From Arenimonas maotaiensis (GTDB lineage Bacteria; Pseudomonadota; Gammaproteobacteria; Xanthomonadales; Xanthomonadaceae): DNA of 64,000 bases. Positions 33,175 through 43,222 of this stretch are shown in pieces. The DNA lies in the NCBI RefSeq assembly GCF_014638745.1, contig NZ_BMFO01000001.1:62001-126000 (forward strand), written 5' to 3'. The notes beneath the pieces were generated by a model that was given only the letters and a program-made list of their open reading frames with translations, made no database searches and had not been told where the DNA came from. A program made the position numbers and the translations under genes. The stretch's first letter is position 1; every line of letters starts with the position of its first letter.

Positions 33175-34676
33175 CAGCTTCTCAGGTTGATCCAGGTGGC
33201 CTTGAGCTCGGTGTACTTCTCGAAGGCGTGCAGGGATTTGTCGCGGCCGTTGCCGGACTGCTTGAAGCCGCCGAACGGCGCGGTCATGTCGCCGCCGTCC
33301 CAGTAGTTGACCCACACGCTGCCGGCGCGCAGTTTCTTGGCCACGCGGTGGGCTTTGCTCAAATTCGAGGTCCAGACGCCGGCGGCCAGGCCGTAGTCGG
33401 TGTCGTTGGCGATGCGCACGGCGTCCTTCTCGTCGTCGAAGGCGATGACCGACAGCACCGGGCCGAAGATCTCTTCTTTCGAGATGGTCATTTCATGGGC
33501 GACCTCGTCGAACACCGTCGGCGCCACGTAGTAGCCGCCGGTTTCGGTCATCACCCGCTCGCCGCCGAGCGCCAGACGGGCGCCCTCGGCCTTGCCCTTT
33601 TCGATGTAATCGAGCACGCGGTTCATCTGGCCTTCGTCGACGATGGCGCCCATCGGCGCGCCCGGCTCGAACGGATGCTTGGGATGCAGGTACTTGCCGG
33701 CCTCGACCACCATGGCCACGAATTCGTCCTTGATCGAACGCTCGACCAGCAGGCGCGAAGCGGCGGTGCAGACCTCGCCCTGGTTGAAGAAGATGCCGAT
33801 GGCGGCCGCTTCGGCCGCGGCCTGCAGGTCGGGCGCGTCGGCGAACACTACGTTCGGGCTCTTGCCGCCGCATTCCATGTAGGCGCGCTTCATGTTGGAG
33901 CGGCCGGCGCACTGTAGCAGGTGCTTGCCGACGCCGGTGGAGCCGGTGAACACCAGACCGTCGACGTCCATGTGCAGCGCCAACGGCTCGCCGGCGCCCT
34001 TGCCGAAGCCCGGCAGCACGTTGAACACGCCGGCCGGAATGCCGGCTTCCATCGCCAGCTCGGCGATGCGGATGGCCGACAGCGGCGATTTTTCAGAGGG
34101 TTTGAGGATCACCGAGTTGCCGGTAGCCAGTGCCGGCGCGAATTTCCAAGCCGCCATCAGCAGCGGGAAGTTCCACGGCACGATGGCGCCGACCACACCC
34201 AGCGGCTCGCGGGTGATCAGGCCGAGCTCATGCTGCGGGGTCGGGGCGATTTCGCCGTAGACCTTGTCGATGGCCTCGGCGGTCCAGTTCAGGCAGCGCA
34301 CGCTGGCGGAAACGTCGATGGCCAGCGCGTCGCCGACCGGCTTGCCCATGTCGATCGACTCCAGCAGCGCCAATTCCTCGGCGTGCTTTTCGATCAACAG
34401 CGCGAATTTCTGCAACGTCCGCTTGCGGTGCGCCGGCGAGGATTCCGACCAAGCGCCGGACTCGAAGGCGCGGCGGGCGGCGCGCACCGCGCGCTCGACG
34501 TCTTCGGCCTCGCATTCGGCCACCCGGCCGCGGCTCAGGCCGTCGATCGGGCTGATGCAGTCGAAGGTCTTGCCGGAGGCGGCGTCGACGTAGGCACCGT
34601 CGATGAAGGCCTGCGTGTGCAGGTCGAGGGCTCGGGCTTTGGCTTCCCACTCGGCGCGGGTGAGTTTCTGGGACAT
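33174..34676 (-). CDS. Aldehyde dehydrogenase, PuuC/KauB type
   Basis: An NAD(P)-dependent aldehyde dehydrogenase of 500 residues, close in type to gamma-glutamyl-aminobutyraldehyde or 3-aminopropionaldehyde dehydrogenases of polyamine breakdown. Visible motifs are IVPWNFPLLMAAWK, FTGSTGVGK, the general-base glutamate in MECGGKSPNVVF, and the nucleophilic cysteine in NQGEVCTAASRL. The start MSQKLTRAEWEAKA at 34676 matches PuuC-like N-termini. A PuuR-like regulator lies 23 nt upstream, and an omega-aminotransferase and agmatinase lie across the divergent promoter. This supports oxidation of an aminoaldehyde derived from putrescine or spermidine. The exact substrate cannot be fixed from sequence. 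Confidence 0.88.
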   Translation of the reverse strand: MSQKLTRAEWEAKARALDLHTQAFIDGAYVDAASGKTFDCISPIDGLSRGRVAECEAEDVERAVRAARRAFESGAWSESSPAHRKRTLQKFALLIEKHAEELALLESIDMGKPVGDALAIDVSASVRCLNWTAEAIDKVYGEIAPTPQHELGLITREPLGVVGAIVPWNFPLLMAAWKFAPALATGNSVILKPSEKSPLSAIRIAELAMEAGIPAGVFNVLPGFGKGAGEPLALHMDVDGLVFTGSTGVGKHLLQCAGRSNMKRAYMECGGKSPNVVFADAPDLQAAAEAAAIGIFFNQGEVCTAASRLLVERSIKDEFVAMVVEAGKYLHPKHPFEPGAPMGAIVDEGQMNRVLDYIEKGKAEGARLALGGERVMTETGGYYVAPTVFDEVAHEMTISKEEIFGPVLSVIAFDDEKDAVRIANDTDYGLAAGVWTSNLSKAHRVAKKLRAGSVWVNYWDGGDMTAPFGGFKQSGNGRDKSLHAFEKYTELKATWINLRS

Positions 34677-34699
34677 GGCGGATTCTCGGAAACGGAGGA

Positions 34700-35248
34700 T
34701 TAAAAGGACGGCGGCGTGTTGGCGCTCACCAGAATGGCTTCGGTCTTGCCGACGTTGCGGAACCGGTGCGGGGTCTTGCTTTCGAAGTAATAGGCGTCGC
34801 CCGGGCCGAGCACGCGCACCTGATCGCCGACGGTGAGCTCGATTTCGCCCTGGATGATGATGCCGCCCTCCTCGCCCTCGTGCAGGAGCATGTCCTTGCC
34901 GGTGTCGGAGCCCGGCGGCATGACCTCGCGCAGGATGCACATCTGGCGTTGCGGACGGTTCTGGCCGACCAGGAAATAATGAATGCCGCCGTTGCCGACG
35001 TCGATCTGCTCGTCCTTGCCGTAGAACGGCGAGTCGCCACGCTCCTCGCCCAGGTCGACGGTGAAGAAATCGGCCAGGGAAATCGGGATGCCGTCCAACA
35101 CCTTCTTCAGCGAACTGATCGACGGGCTGACCTTGTTCTGCTCGATCAGCGAGATGGTGCTGTTGGTGACACCGACCCGTTTGGCCAGTTCGCGCTGGCT
35201 CAGGCCTTTTTTGTTGCGGACTTCCTGAAGGCGTAACCCGATATCCAT
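34700..35248 (-). CDS. PuuR-like XRE/cupin transcriptional regulator
   Basis: A 182-residue regulator with an N-terminal XRE helix-turn-helix (SQRELAKRVGVTNSTISLIE, about 16-35) and a C-terminal cupin sensor domain (about 105-180, EGGIIIQGEIELTVGD and GDAYYFESKTPHRF). This architecture is that of PuuR, the putrescine-responsive repressor. It is transcribed with the aldehyde dehydrogenase gene and faces the aminotransferase operon. Three similar palindromes in the intergenic region, two overlapping predicted promoters, are its likely operators. Ligand is inferred to be a polyamine or omega-amino acid. Confidence 0.88.
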   Translation of the reverse strand: MDIGLRLQEVRNKKGLSQRELAKRVGVTNSTISLIEQNKVSPSISSLKKVLDGIPISLADFFTVDLGEERGDSPFYGKDEQIDVGNGGIHYFLVGQNRPQRQMCILREVMPPGSDTGKDMLLHEGEEGGIIIQGEIELTVGDQVRVLGPGDAYYFESKTPHRFRNVGKTEAILVSANTPPSF

Positions 35249-35274
35249 GGCGTTCTGCGGACTGTCAAATGCGA

Positions 35275-35310
35275 TGTTGAATATTTAACACCCCTCGCCG
35301 GAAAGGTCAA
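35275..35310 (-). promoter_or_regulatory. Predicted promoter and operator 1 of the PuuR-like gene
   Basis: TGTTGAATATTTAACA at 35275-35290 is a 16-bp palindrome with one mismatched pair per arm. It covers a -10-like TAAATA (complement of 35282-35287), which lies 17 bases from a TTGACC -35 (complement of 35305-35310). Binding here would block transcription of the regulator and aldehyde dehydrogenase. Confidence 0.55.
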
Positions 35311-35316
35311 TCCGCA

Positions 35317-35333
35317 TGTAAATATATTTTACA
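35317..35333. promoter_or_regulatory. Operator 2, perfect palindrome
   Basis: TGTAAATATATTTTACA is a perfect inverted repeat (TGTAAA and TTTACA around a 5-base centre) midway between the two divergent promoters. It resembles operators 1 and 3. Confidence 0.55.
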
Positions 35334-35343
35334 AATCCGGGGA

Positions 35344-35371
35344 TTGTAAAATTTATTCAACACGGTATAGT
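35344..35371 (+). promoter_or_regulatory. Predicted promoter of the aminotransferase operon with operator 3
   Basis: TTGTAA (35344-35349) and TATAGT (35366-35371) are 16 bases apart. TGTAAAATTTATTCAACA at 35345-35362, a relaxed copy of the same palindrome, overlaps the -35 and spacer, consistent with repression. The start codon is 31 bases beyond the -10. Confidence 0.6.
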
Positions 35372-35401
35372 GACGAAACATCGCCTTGGACCGATACCGC
35401 C

Positions 35402-36763
35402 ATGACCGACACGCCGCGCTTCCATCAGCATTACCAAAGCCAAGCCACCCAGCACCCCGAGCAGATGGACGCGTTCTGGATGCCGTTCTCGGCCAACCGC
35501 CAGTTCAAGCAAAAACCGCGCCTGCTGGCCAGCGCCGAGGGCATGTATTACAAGACCACCGATGGCCGTGAGATTTTGGACGGCACCGGCGGCCTGTGGT
35601 GCTGCAACGCCGGCCATGGCCGGCGCCGCATCATCGACGCGGTGCAACAGCAGATCGCCACCCTCGATTTCGCACCGACCTTCCAGATGGGCCACCCTCT
35701 CCCCTTCATCTTGGCCGAGCGTCTGGCCGAAATCGCGCCCGCCGGGCTGAACAAAGTGTTCTTCACCAACTCCGGCTCGGAGTCGGTCGATACCGCGTTG
35801 AAGATCGCCATCGCCTACCATCGTGCCCGCGGCGAAGGCCAGCGCACCCGTCTGATCGGCCGCGAGAAGGGCTACCACGGCGTCGGCTTCGGCGGCATCT
35901 CGGTGGGCGGCCTGCCCAACAACCGCAAATGGTACGGTCCCGGCCTGCCGGGCGTGGACCATCTGCGCCACACGCTCGACATCGGCCGCAACGGCTTCAA
36001 CCGCGGCCTGCCGCAGCACGGCCTGGAACTGGCGGAAGACCTGGAGCGTCTGGTCGCCCTGCACGACGCCAGCACCATCGCCGCGGTCATCATCGAGCCG
36101 ATTTCCGGCTCGGCCGGGGTCATCCTGCCGCCGGAAGGCTACCTCAAGCGGATTCGCGAAATCTGCGATAAGTATGGGATTTTGTTGATATTTGACGAAG
36201 TCATCACCGGCTATGGTCGGGTCGGCAAGGCGTTTGCCGCCCAACGCTTCGGGGTCACGCCGGATTTGATCACCACTGCCAAGGGCCTGAGCAACGGCAG
36301 CGTACCGATGGGCGCGGTGTTCGTGCGCGACCGCGTGCATGAGGCGTTCATGAGCGGCCCGGAGCACATGATCGACCTGTTCCACGGCTACACCTATTCC
36401 GGTCATCCGTTGGCCTGCGCCGCCGCACTGGCGACGCTGGACATCTATGCCGAAGAGAACCTGTTCGAGAAGGCCATCGAACTGGAAAGCTATTGGGAAG
36501 ATGGCCTGCACGCGCTGAAAGGTCTGCCGAACGTCGTCGATATCCGCAATTTCGGCCTGATCGGCGCCATTGAGCTGGCATCGCGTCAGGGCCAACCCGG
36601 CAGCCGCGCCTATGACGTGTTCAGCAACTGTTTCCACGAAAAAGACGCGCTGATCCGCGTCACTGGCGACGTCATCGCGCTGTCGCCGCCGCTGATTCTG
36701 GAAAAACAGCACATTGATGCGTTATTCTCCCGCATCGCCGATGCGATCCGGGAAACCGACTGA
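35402..36763 (+). CDS. Omega-amino acid--pyruvate aminotransferase
   Basis: A 453-residue class III PLP aminotransferase, of the beta-alanine:pyruvate transaminase type. The N-terminal FWMPFSANRQFK matches that subgroup. PLP contacts include FFTNSGSESVDTALKIA, the aspartate in LIFDEVITGYGRVG, and the Schiff-base lysine in TTAKGLSNGSVPMGAVF. With beta-alanine it would give malonate semialdehyde and L-alanine. The next genes, ald and mmsA, consume exactly these two products, which strongly supports the substrate. Putrescine or another omega-amine is a possible additional substrate. Confidence 0.9.
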   Translation: MTDTPRFHQHYQSQATQHPEQMDAFWMPFSANRQFKQKPRLLASAEGMYYKTTDGREILDGTGGLWCCNAGHGRRRIIDAVQQQIATLDFAPTFQMGHPLPFILAERLAEIAPAGLNKVFFTNSGSESVDTALKIAIAYHRARGEGQRTRLIGREKGYHGVGFGGISVGGLPNNRKWYGPGLPGVDHLRHTLDIGRNGFNRGLPQHGLELAEDLERLVALHDASTIAAVIIEPISGSAGVILPPEGYLKRIREICDKYGILLIFDEVITGYGRVGKAFAAQRFGVTPDLITTAKGLSNGSVPMGAVFVRDRVHEAFMSGPEHMIDLFHGYTYSGHPLACAAALATLDIYAEENLFEKAIELESYWEDGLHALKGLPNVVDIRNFGLIGAIELASRQGQPGSRAYDVFSNCFHEKDALIRVTGDVIALSPPLILEKQHIDALFSRIADAIRETD

Positions 36764-36818
36764 CCCCGTACCGCCCGCGCGACACCACACAAAAACGACT
36801 TTCTCGGAGTAATACAGC

Positions 36819-37937
36819 ATGATCATCGGCGTACCCAGTGAAATCAAGAACCACGAATACCGCATCGGCCTGACCCCGTCCGGCGCCCGCGAGCTGATCG
36901 CCAACAGCCACCGGGTGCTGGTGCAGCGCGACGGCGGCAAGGCCATCGGCCTGACCGACGAGGAATACCGCAAGGCCGGTGCCGAAATCGTGGACGGCGC
37001 CGAGGAGATCTTCGCGCGCGCCGAGATGATCATCAAGGTCAAGGAACCGCAGCCGAACGAATGCGCCATGCTGCGCCCGGGCCAGATCCTGTACACCTAC
37101 CTGCATCTGGCGCCGGATCCGGTGCAGACCGCCGCGTTGGTGAAATCCGGCTGCACCGCCATCGCCTACGAAACCGTGACCGACCGCAAGGGCGGCCTGC
37201 CGCTGCTGGCGCCGATGTCGGAAGTGGCCGGCCGGATGTCAATCCAGGCCGGTGCGCACGCGCTGGAGAAAGCCCAAGGCGGTTCCGGCGTGCTGCTCGG
37301 CGGCGTGCCGGGCGTGAAGCCGGCCAACGTGCTGGTGCTGGGCGGCGGCGTGGTCGGCCTGAACGCGGCGCGCATGGCGATGGGCTTGAACGCCCGCGTC
37401 ACCCTGCTCGACCGCTCGCTCGACCGCCTGCGCTACATCGATGAGCTGTACGGCGACCGCATCACCACCCTGTACTCGACCGTGGACGCCATCGAAAGCC
37501 TGCTGCCGCAGACCGACTTGGTCATCGGCGCGGTGCTGATTCCCGGCGCGGCCGCGCCGAAGCTGGTGTCGCGCACGCAGCTCAAGCTGATGAAGCCCGG
37601 CTCGGTGCTGGTCGACGTCGCCATCGACCAGGGCGGCTGCTTCGAGACCTCGAAGCCGACCACCCACCAGAATCCGACCTTCGAAGTCGATGACGTGATC
37701 CATTACTGCGTCGCCAACATGCCGGGCGGCGTGGCCCGCACCTCGACCTTCGCGCTGACCAACGCCACCCTGCCGTTCGCCGTGCAGATCGCCAACCGCG
37801 GCGCCAAGGCGGCATTGCTGGCCGACGAGCACCTGCGCAACGGCCTGAACGTGCATGCCGGCAAGATCACCTACAAGGCGGTCGCCGACGATCTCGGCTA
37901 CGACTACGTGCCCGCCACCGACGCCCTGAACGCCTGA
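36819..37937 (+). CDS. ald: Alanine dehydrogenase
   Basis: Ald oxidatively deaminates L-alanine to pyruvate, ammonium and NADH. The 372-residue protein begins [20 protein letters not shown] in part, has the Rossmann loop [18 protein letters not shown], and the family segment [19 protein letters not shown]. It starts 55 nt after the aminotransferase gene and ends 12 nt before mmsA. In this operon it can regenerate the pyruvate acceptor used by the aminotransferase, closing a cycle that releases the amino nitrogen as ammonium. Confidence 0.95.
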   Translation: MIIGVPSEIKNHEYRIGLTPSGARELIANSHRVLVQRDGGKAIGLTDEEYRKAGAEIVDGAEEIFARAEMIIKVKEPQPNECAMLRPGQILYTYLHLAPDPVQTAALVKSGCTAIAYETVTDRKGGLPLLAPMSEVAGRMSIQAGAHALEKAQGGSGVLLGGVPGVKPANVLVLGGGVVGLNAARMAMGLNARVTLLDRSLDRLRYIDELYGDRITTLYSTVDAIESLLPQTDLVIGAVLIPGAAAPKLVSRTQLKLMKPGSVLVDVAIDQGGCFETSKPTTHQNPTFEVDDVIHYCVANMPGGVARTSTFALTNATLPFAVQIANRGAKAALLADEHLRNGLNVHAGKITYKAVADDLGYDYVPATDALNA

Positions 37938-37949
37938 CCGGAGCCCGCC

Positions 37950-39449
37950 ATGACCGCCACCATCGCCCACTTCATCGCCGGCCAAGACCACGTCGGCACC
38001 GGCAACCGCAGCGCCGAGGTGTTCAATCCGGCCACCGGCGAGGTGAGTGGACGCGTGGCGCTGGCCGATCCGGCGGACATGGAGGCCGCCATCGCCGCCG
38101 CGCAGACGGCGTTCCCGGCGTGGGCCGCGACCACGCCGTTGGCGCGGGCGCGGGTGCTGTTCAAGTTCAAGCACTTGCTGGAAGCCCACGCCGACGAGAT
38201 CGCGCTGGCGATCACCCGCGAGCACGGCAAGGTGTTCTCCGACGCCAAAGGCGAATTGACCCGCGGCCTGGAAGTGGTCGAATTCGCCTGCGGCATCCCG
38301 CATCTGGTCAAGGGCGAGCACTCGATGAACGTCGGCACCGGCGTGGATTCCTGGAGCGAATACGCGCCGTTGGGCGTGGTCGCCGGCATCACGCCGTTCA
38401 ACTTCCCGTGCATGGTGCCGATGTGGATGTTCCCGATCGCCCTCGCCTGCGGCAACACCTTCGTGCTGAAGCCCTCGGAACGGGACCCGACGCCGCCGAT
38501 GATCCTGGCCCGATTGTTGAAGGAAGCCGGGTTGCCGGACGGCGTGTTCAACGTGGTGCACGGCGACAAGACCGCGGTCGACGTGCTGCTGGACGACCCG
38601 CGCGTGCAGGCGGTCAGCTTCGTCGGCTCGACCCCGGTCGCCGAATACATCTACGCCCGCGGCAGTGCCGCCGGCAAACGCGTGCAGGCCCTGGGCGGCG
38701 CCAAGAACCACATGGTGATCATGCCCGACGCCGACATGGACCAGGCCGTCAACGCCCTGCTCGGCGCCGGTTACGGTTCGGCCGGCGAGCGCTGCATGGC
38801 GATTTCCGTCGCGGTCTGCGTCGGTGACGCCGCCGCCGAAGCGCTGATCGCCAAGCTCAAGCCGATGGTGGAAAGCCTGCGCGTCGGCCCCGGCGACACT
38901 AACAACCCGGACATGGGCCCGCTGGTGACCTGCCAGCACCGCGACAAGGTCAAAGGCTACATCGACGCCGGCGTGGCCGAAGGCGCGCAGCTGCTGGTGG
39001 ACGGCCGCGGCCTGAAGGTGGAGGGCTTCGAAGAGGGCTTCTACCTCGGCGGCACCCTGTTCGACCGGGTCACACCGGAGATGACCATCTACAAGGAAGA
39101 GATCTTCGGGCCGGTGCTGTGCATCGTGCGCGTTCCGGATTTCGACACCGCCTGCCGCCTGATCAACGACCACGAATACGGCAACGGCACCGCCATCTTC
39201 ACCCGCGACGGCGATGCCGCCCGCCAGTTCTGCCACGGCATCCAGGTCGGCATGGTCGGCGTCAACGTGCCGATTCCGGTACCGATGGCGTTCCACAGCT
39301 TCGGCGGCTGGAAACGCTCCCTGTTCGGCCCGTTGCACATGCACGGCACCGACGGCGTGCGCTTCCACACCCGGCTGAAGACGGTCACCGCGCGCTGGCC
39401 GACCGGCATCCGCGCCGGCGCCGAGTTCAGCATGCCGACAATGAAGTAA
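37950..39449 (+). CDS. mmsA: CoA-acylating methylmalonate/malonate-semialdehyde dehydrogenase
   Basis: MmsA converts malonate semialdehyde (or methylmalonate semialdehyde) to acetyl-CoA (or propionyl-CoA) with CO2 release. The 499-residue aldehyde dehydrogenase has [19 protein letters not shown], the [12 protein letters not shown] segment and the cysteine motif [10 protein letters not shown]. It lacks the general-base glutamate pattern of hydrolytic ALDHs (here [10 protein letters not shown]), as is usual for the CoA-acylating class. Next to a beta-alanine aminotransferase, malonate semialdehyde is the probable substrate. Confidence 0.95.
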   Translation: MTATIAHFIAGQDHVGTGNRSAEVFNPATGEVSGRVALADPADMEAAIAAAQTAFPAWAATTPLARARVLFKFKHLLEAHADEIALAITREHGKVFSDAKGELTRGLEVVEFACGIPHLVKGEHSMNVGTGVDSWSEYAPLGVVAGITPFNFPCMVPMWMFPIALACGNTFVLKPSERDPTPPMILARLLKEAGLPDGVFNVVHGDKTAVDVLLDDPRVQAVSFVGSTPVAEYIYARGSAAGKRVQALGGAKNHMVIMPDADMDQAVNALLGAGYGSAGERCMAISVAVCVGDAAAEALIAKLKPMVESLRVGPGDTNNPDMGPLVTCQHRDKVKGYIDAGVAEGAQLLVDGRGLKVEGFEEGFYLGGTLFDRVTPEMTIYKEEIFGPVLCIVRVPDFDTACRLINDHEYGNGTAIFTRDGDAARQFCHGIQVGMVGVNVPIPVPMAFHSFGGWKRSLFGPLHMHGTDGVRFHTRLKTVTARWPTGIRAGAEFSMPTMK

Positions 39450-39457
39450 ACTGAATA

Positions 39458-39480
39458 CACGCCCGCTTCGCGCGGGCGGA
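39458..39480 (+). other. GC-rich hairpin between mmsA and speB
   Basis: A 7-bp stem (39460-39466 with 39472-39478) follows the mmsA stop without a T tail. It could attenuate readthrough into speB or stabilise the upstream mRNA. Confidence 0.4.
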
Positions 39481-39553
39481 AGACCGGTGACGCTCGTCCC
39501 GGCGATTGCCCCGCGCAAGGAACGACGAGTGGACTGCTTGCACGGAGCCCGCC

Positions 39554-40522
39554 ATGTCGAACGATTCCGCCTCGCCCGCGACCCCGACCGTCTCGGATCT
39601 CGCGTTTACCCGCCACTCGCCGTACGGCACCCAAGCCGAACCGACCTACGCCGGCGCCACCAGTTTCCTGCGCCGGCGCTACAGCAAGGAGCTCACCGGC
39701 GTCGACGTCGCCGTAGTCGGCGTGCCGTTCGACGTGGCCACCACCGGGCGCCCCGGCACCCGCTTCGGGCCACGCGCCATCCGCGCCGCGTCCAGCATGC
39801 TGGCCTGGTGCCCGCCCTACGCCTGGGGCTTCGATCCGCTCGATATCCTGCATGTGGTCGACTGGGGCGACGTGTTCTTCGACTCCGGAAACATCGCCGG
39901 CGCACCGGCCTTGATCACCGAAGCCTACCGGGGCTTCTGCGCCGCCGGCGTGTTGCCGCTGACCCTGGGCGGCGACCACTTCATCAGCTATCCGATCCTG
40001 CAGGCCTTGGCCGAGGCGCACGGCCCGCTGTCGCTGGTCCACTTCGACGCCCACAGCGACACCTGGAAGGATGACGGTGGCCGCATCGACCACGGCACCA
40101 TGTTCTATCAGGCGGCGGTGAACGGTCTGGTCGATCCGGCGCGCTCGATCCAGCTCGGCATGCGCACCCACAACGCCGACACGCACGGCTACCAGGTGCT
40201 GGACGCGCGCTGGCTGCACCGGCACGGCGTGGACGCGGCGGTGGCGGCGATCAAGGTCCGCGTCGGCAACAACGCCTGCTACCTGACCTTCGACATCGAC
40301 TTCATCGACCCGGCCTTCGCCCCCGGCACCGGTACGCCGGTGGTCGGCGGGTTCGACAGCCACACCGCGCTGGAGCTGATCCGGGGCTTGGGCGGTCTGA
40401 ATCTGGTCGGCTGCGACGTGGTCGAAGTGTCGCCGCCCTACGACCATGCCGAAATCACCGCCTTGGCCGGCGCCAGCATCGCGCATGAACTGCTGGCGTT
40501 GATCGCCTCGGGACGGCGCTGA
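39554..40522 (+). CDS. speB: Agmatinase
   Basis: Agmatinase hydrolyses agmatine to putrescine and urea with a dinuclear manganese centre. The 322-residue ureohydrolase has all metal-ligand motifs: LGGDHFISYP, VHFDAHSDTW and LTFDIDFIDPAFAPGTGTP, and its C-terminal GCDVVEVSPPYDHAEITA closely follows E. coli SpeB. The ATG at 39554, with GGAG seven bases upstream, was preferred over the frame start at 39506. Guanidinobutyrase or guanidinopropionase activity is a related alternative; the latter would yield beta-alanine directly for the neighbouring operon. Confidence 0.9.
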   Translation: MSNDSASPATPTVSDLAFTRHSPYGTQAEPTYAGATSFLRRRYSKELTGVDVAVVGVPFDVATTGRPGTRFGPRAIRAASSMLAWCPPYAWGFDPLDILHVVDWGDVFFDSGNIAGAPALITEAYRGFCAAGVLPLTLGGDHFISYPILQALAEAHGPLSLVHFDAHSDTWKDDGGRIDHGTMFYQAAVNGLVDPARSIQLGMRTHNADTHGYQVLDARWLHRHGVDAAVAAIKVRVGNNACYLTFDIDFIDPAFAPGTGTPVVGGFDSHTALELIRGLGGLNLVGCDVVEVSPPYDHAEITALAGASIAHELLALIASGRR

Positions 40523-40525
40523 GCC

Positions 40526-42366
<1,841 letters not shown>

Positions 42367-42370
<4 letters not shown>

Positions 42371-43212
42371 TACTGGGCCAGGCGGCCGAGCGCGGAATGG
42401 CTGGGTGACGTCGCCAGATCCAGCGGCGTCACCAATTTCGGATTCGGGTTGGGCACCACGCTGCCGGCGGCGGCCGGCGCCGGCGAGGCCATCAATCCAT
42501 GCAGTCCCAGCCGCGCACGGACTTCGGCCATGCGTCCGGTCAGTTCCTCGTCCTGTATGCCGACGCCGAGCGTCTCCGGCGATGCCATGGCGCGCAACGC
42601 GGCGGCATGCGGGCGTGCCTGCAGCAATTCCCACATTTCCTTGGCGAACGCCACCCAGTCGATTTTGGGGAATGGCAGGCCGCTGGGCGGCGCCACCACC
42701 ACGGTCGGGGTGACGGCGCCGGGCGGATCGACCTTGGCCAGCAGGAAGCAGTTGTAGACGAATTCGCTGCAGATCATCGCCCGGTCGTCGTTCTCCAGCA
42801 GATGGTCGAGCGCCTCGCGCACCAGATAGCGCGCCAGCGGATGCTCCGGCAGCTTCTGGCGCACGGCCGAGATGATACCGATTTCCAGCAGCTTGCCGAA
42901 CTCGTACGGCGTGCCGAGGAACACTTCGCCGGCGGCGACCACGGCCGCGCGCTCGGCGTCCGACAGCGGCAGTCCGGCTTTGTTCACGCTGCGGAATGCG
43001 TCCAGATAGACCACCTCGGAACTGTCGGCCAGGCGCTTGGCCAGCGGATAGCGGCGCACGCCGGAGGCCGAGGCCTCCATCATGTCGCCGTTGTCGGCCA
43101 TCAGCGCCGCATGGCTGTAGGCGGAGTCGCCGCACCAGGCGATCATGGCCGAGACCGGTCCGGTGCTGAGCATCAGGATCAGGTCGCCGCTGCGGATGGG
43201 AATGTCGGTCAT
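42367..43212 (-). CDS. YiiX/YebB-like permuted NlpC/P60 family hydrolase
   Basis: A 281-residue protein with the layout of the permuted papain-like YiiX/YaeF (C92) family. A histidine-containing segment (AYSHAALM, about residue 33) precedes the cysteine segment MICSEFVYNCF (about 147), opposite to ordinary NlpC/P60 order. The N-terminal GDLILMLSTGPVSAMI is also typical. There is no signal peptide, and the C-terminal 80 residues are Ala/Pro-rich and low in conservation. Members cleave amide or ester bonds, possibly in lipids or peptides; the substrate here is unknown. It lies 10 nt downstream of the diguanylate cyclase gene on the same strand. Confidence 0.75.
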
Positions 43213-43222
43213 GTTCTCTCCG

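Noticed and set aside
37239-39518. 759-residue minus-strand frame opposite ald and mmsA
   Set aside because: Antisense shadow of two well-supported enzymes.
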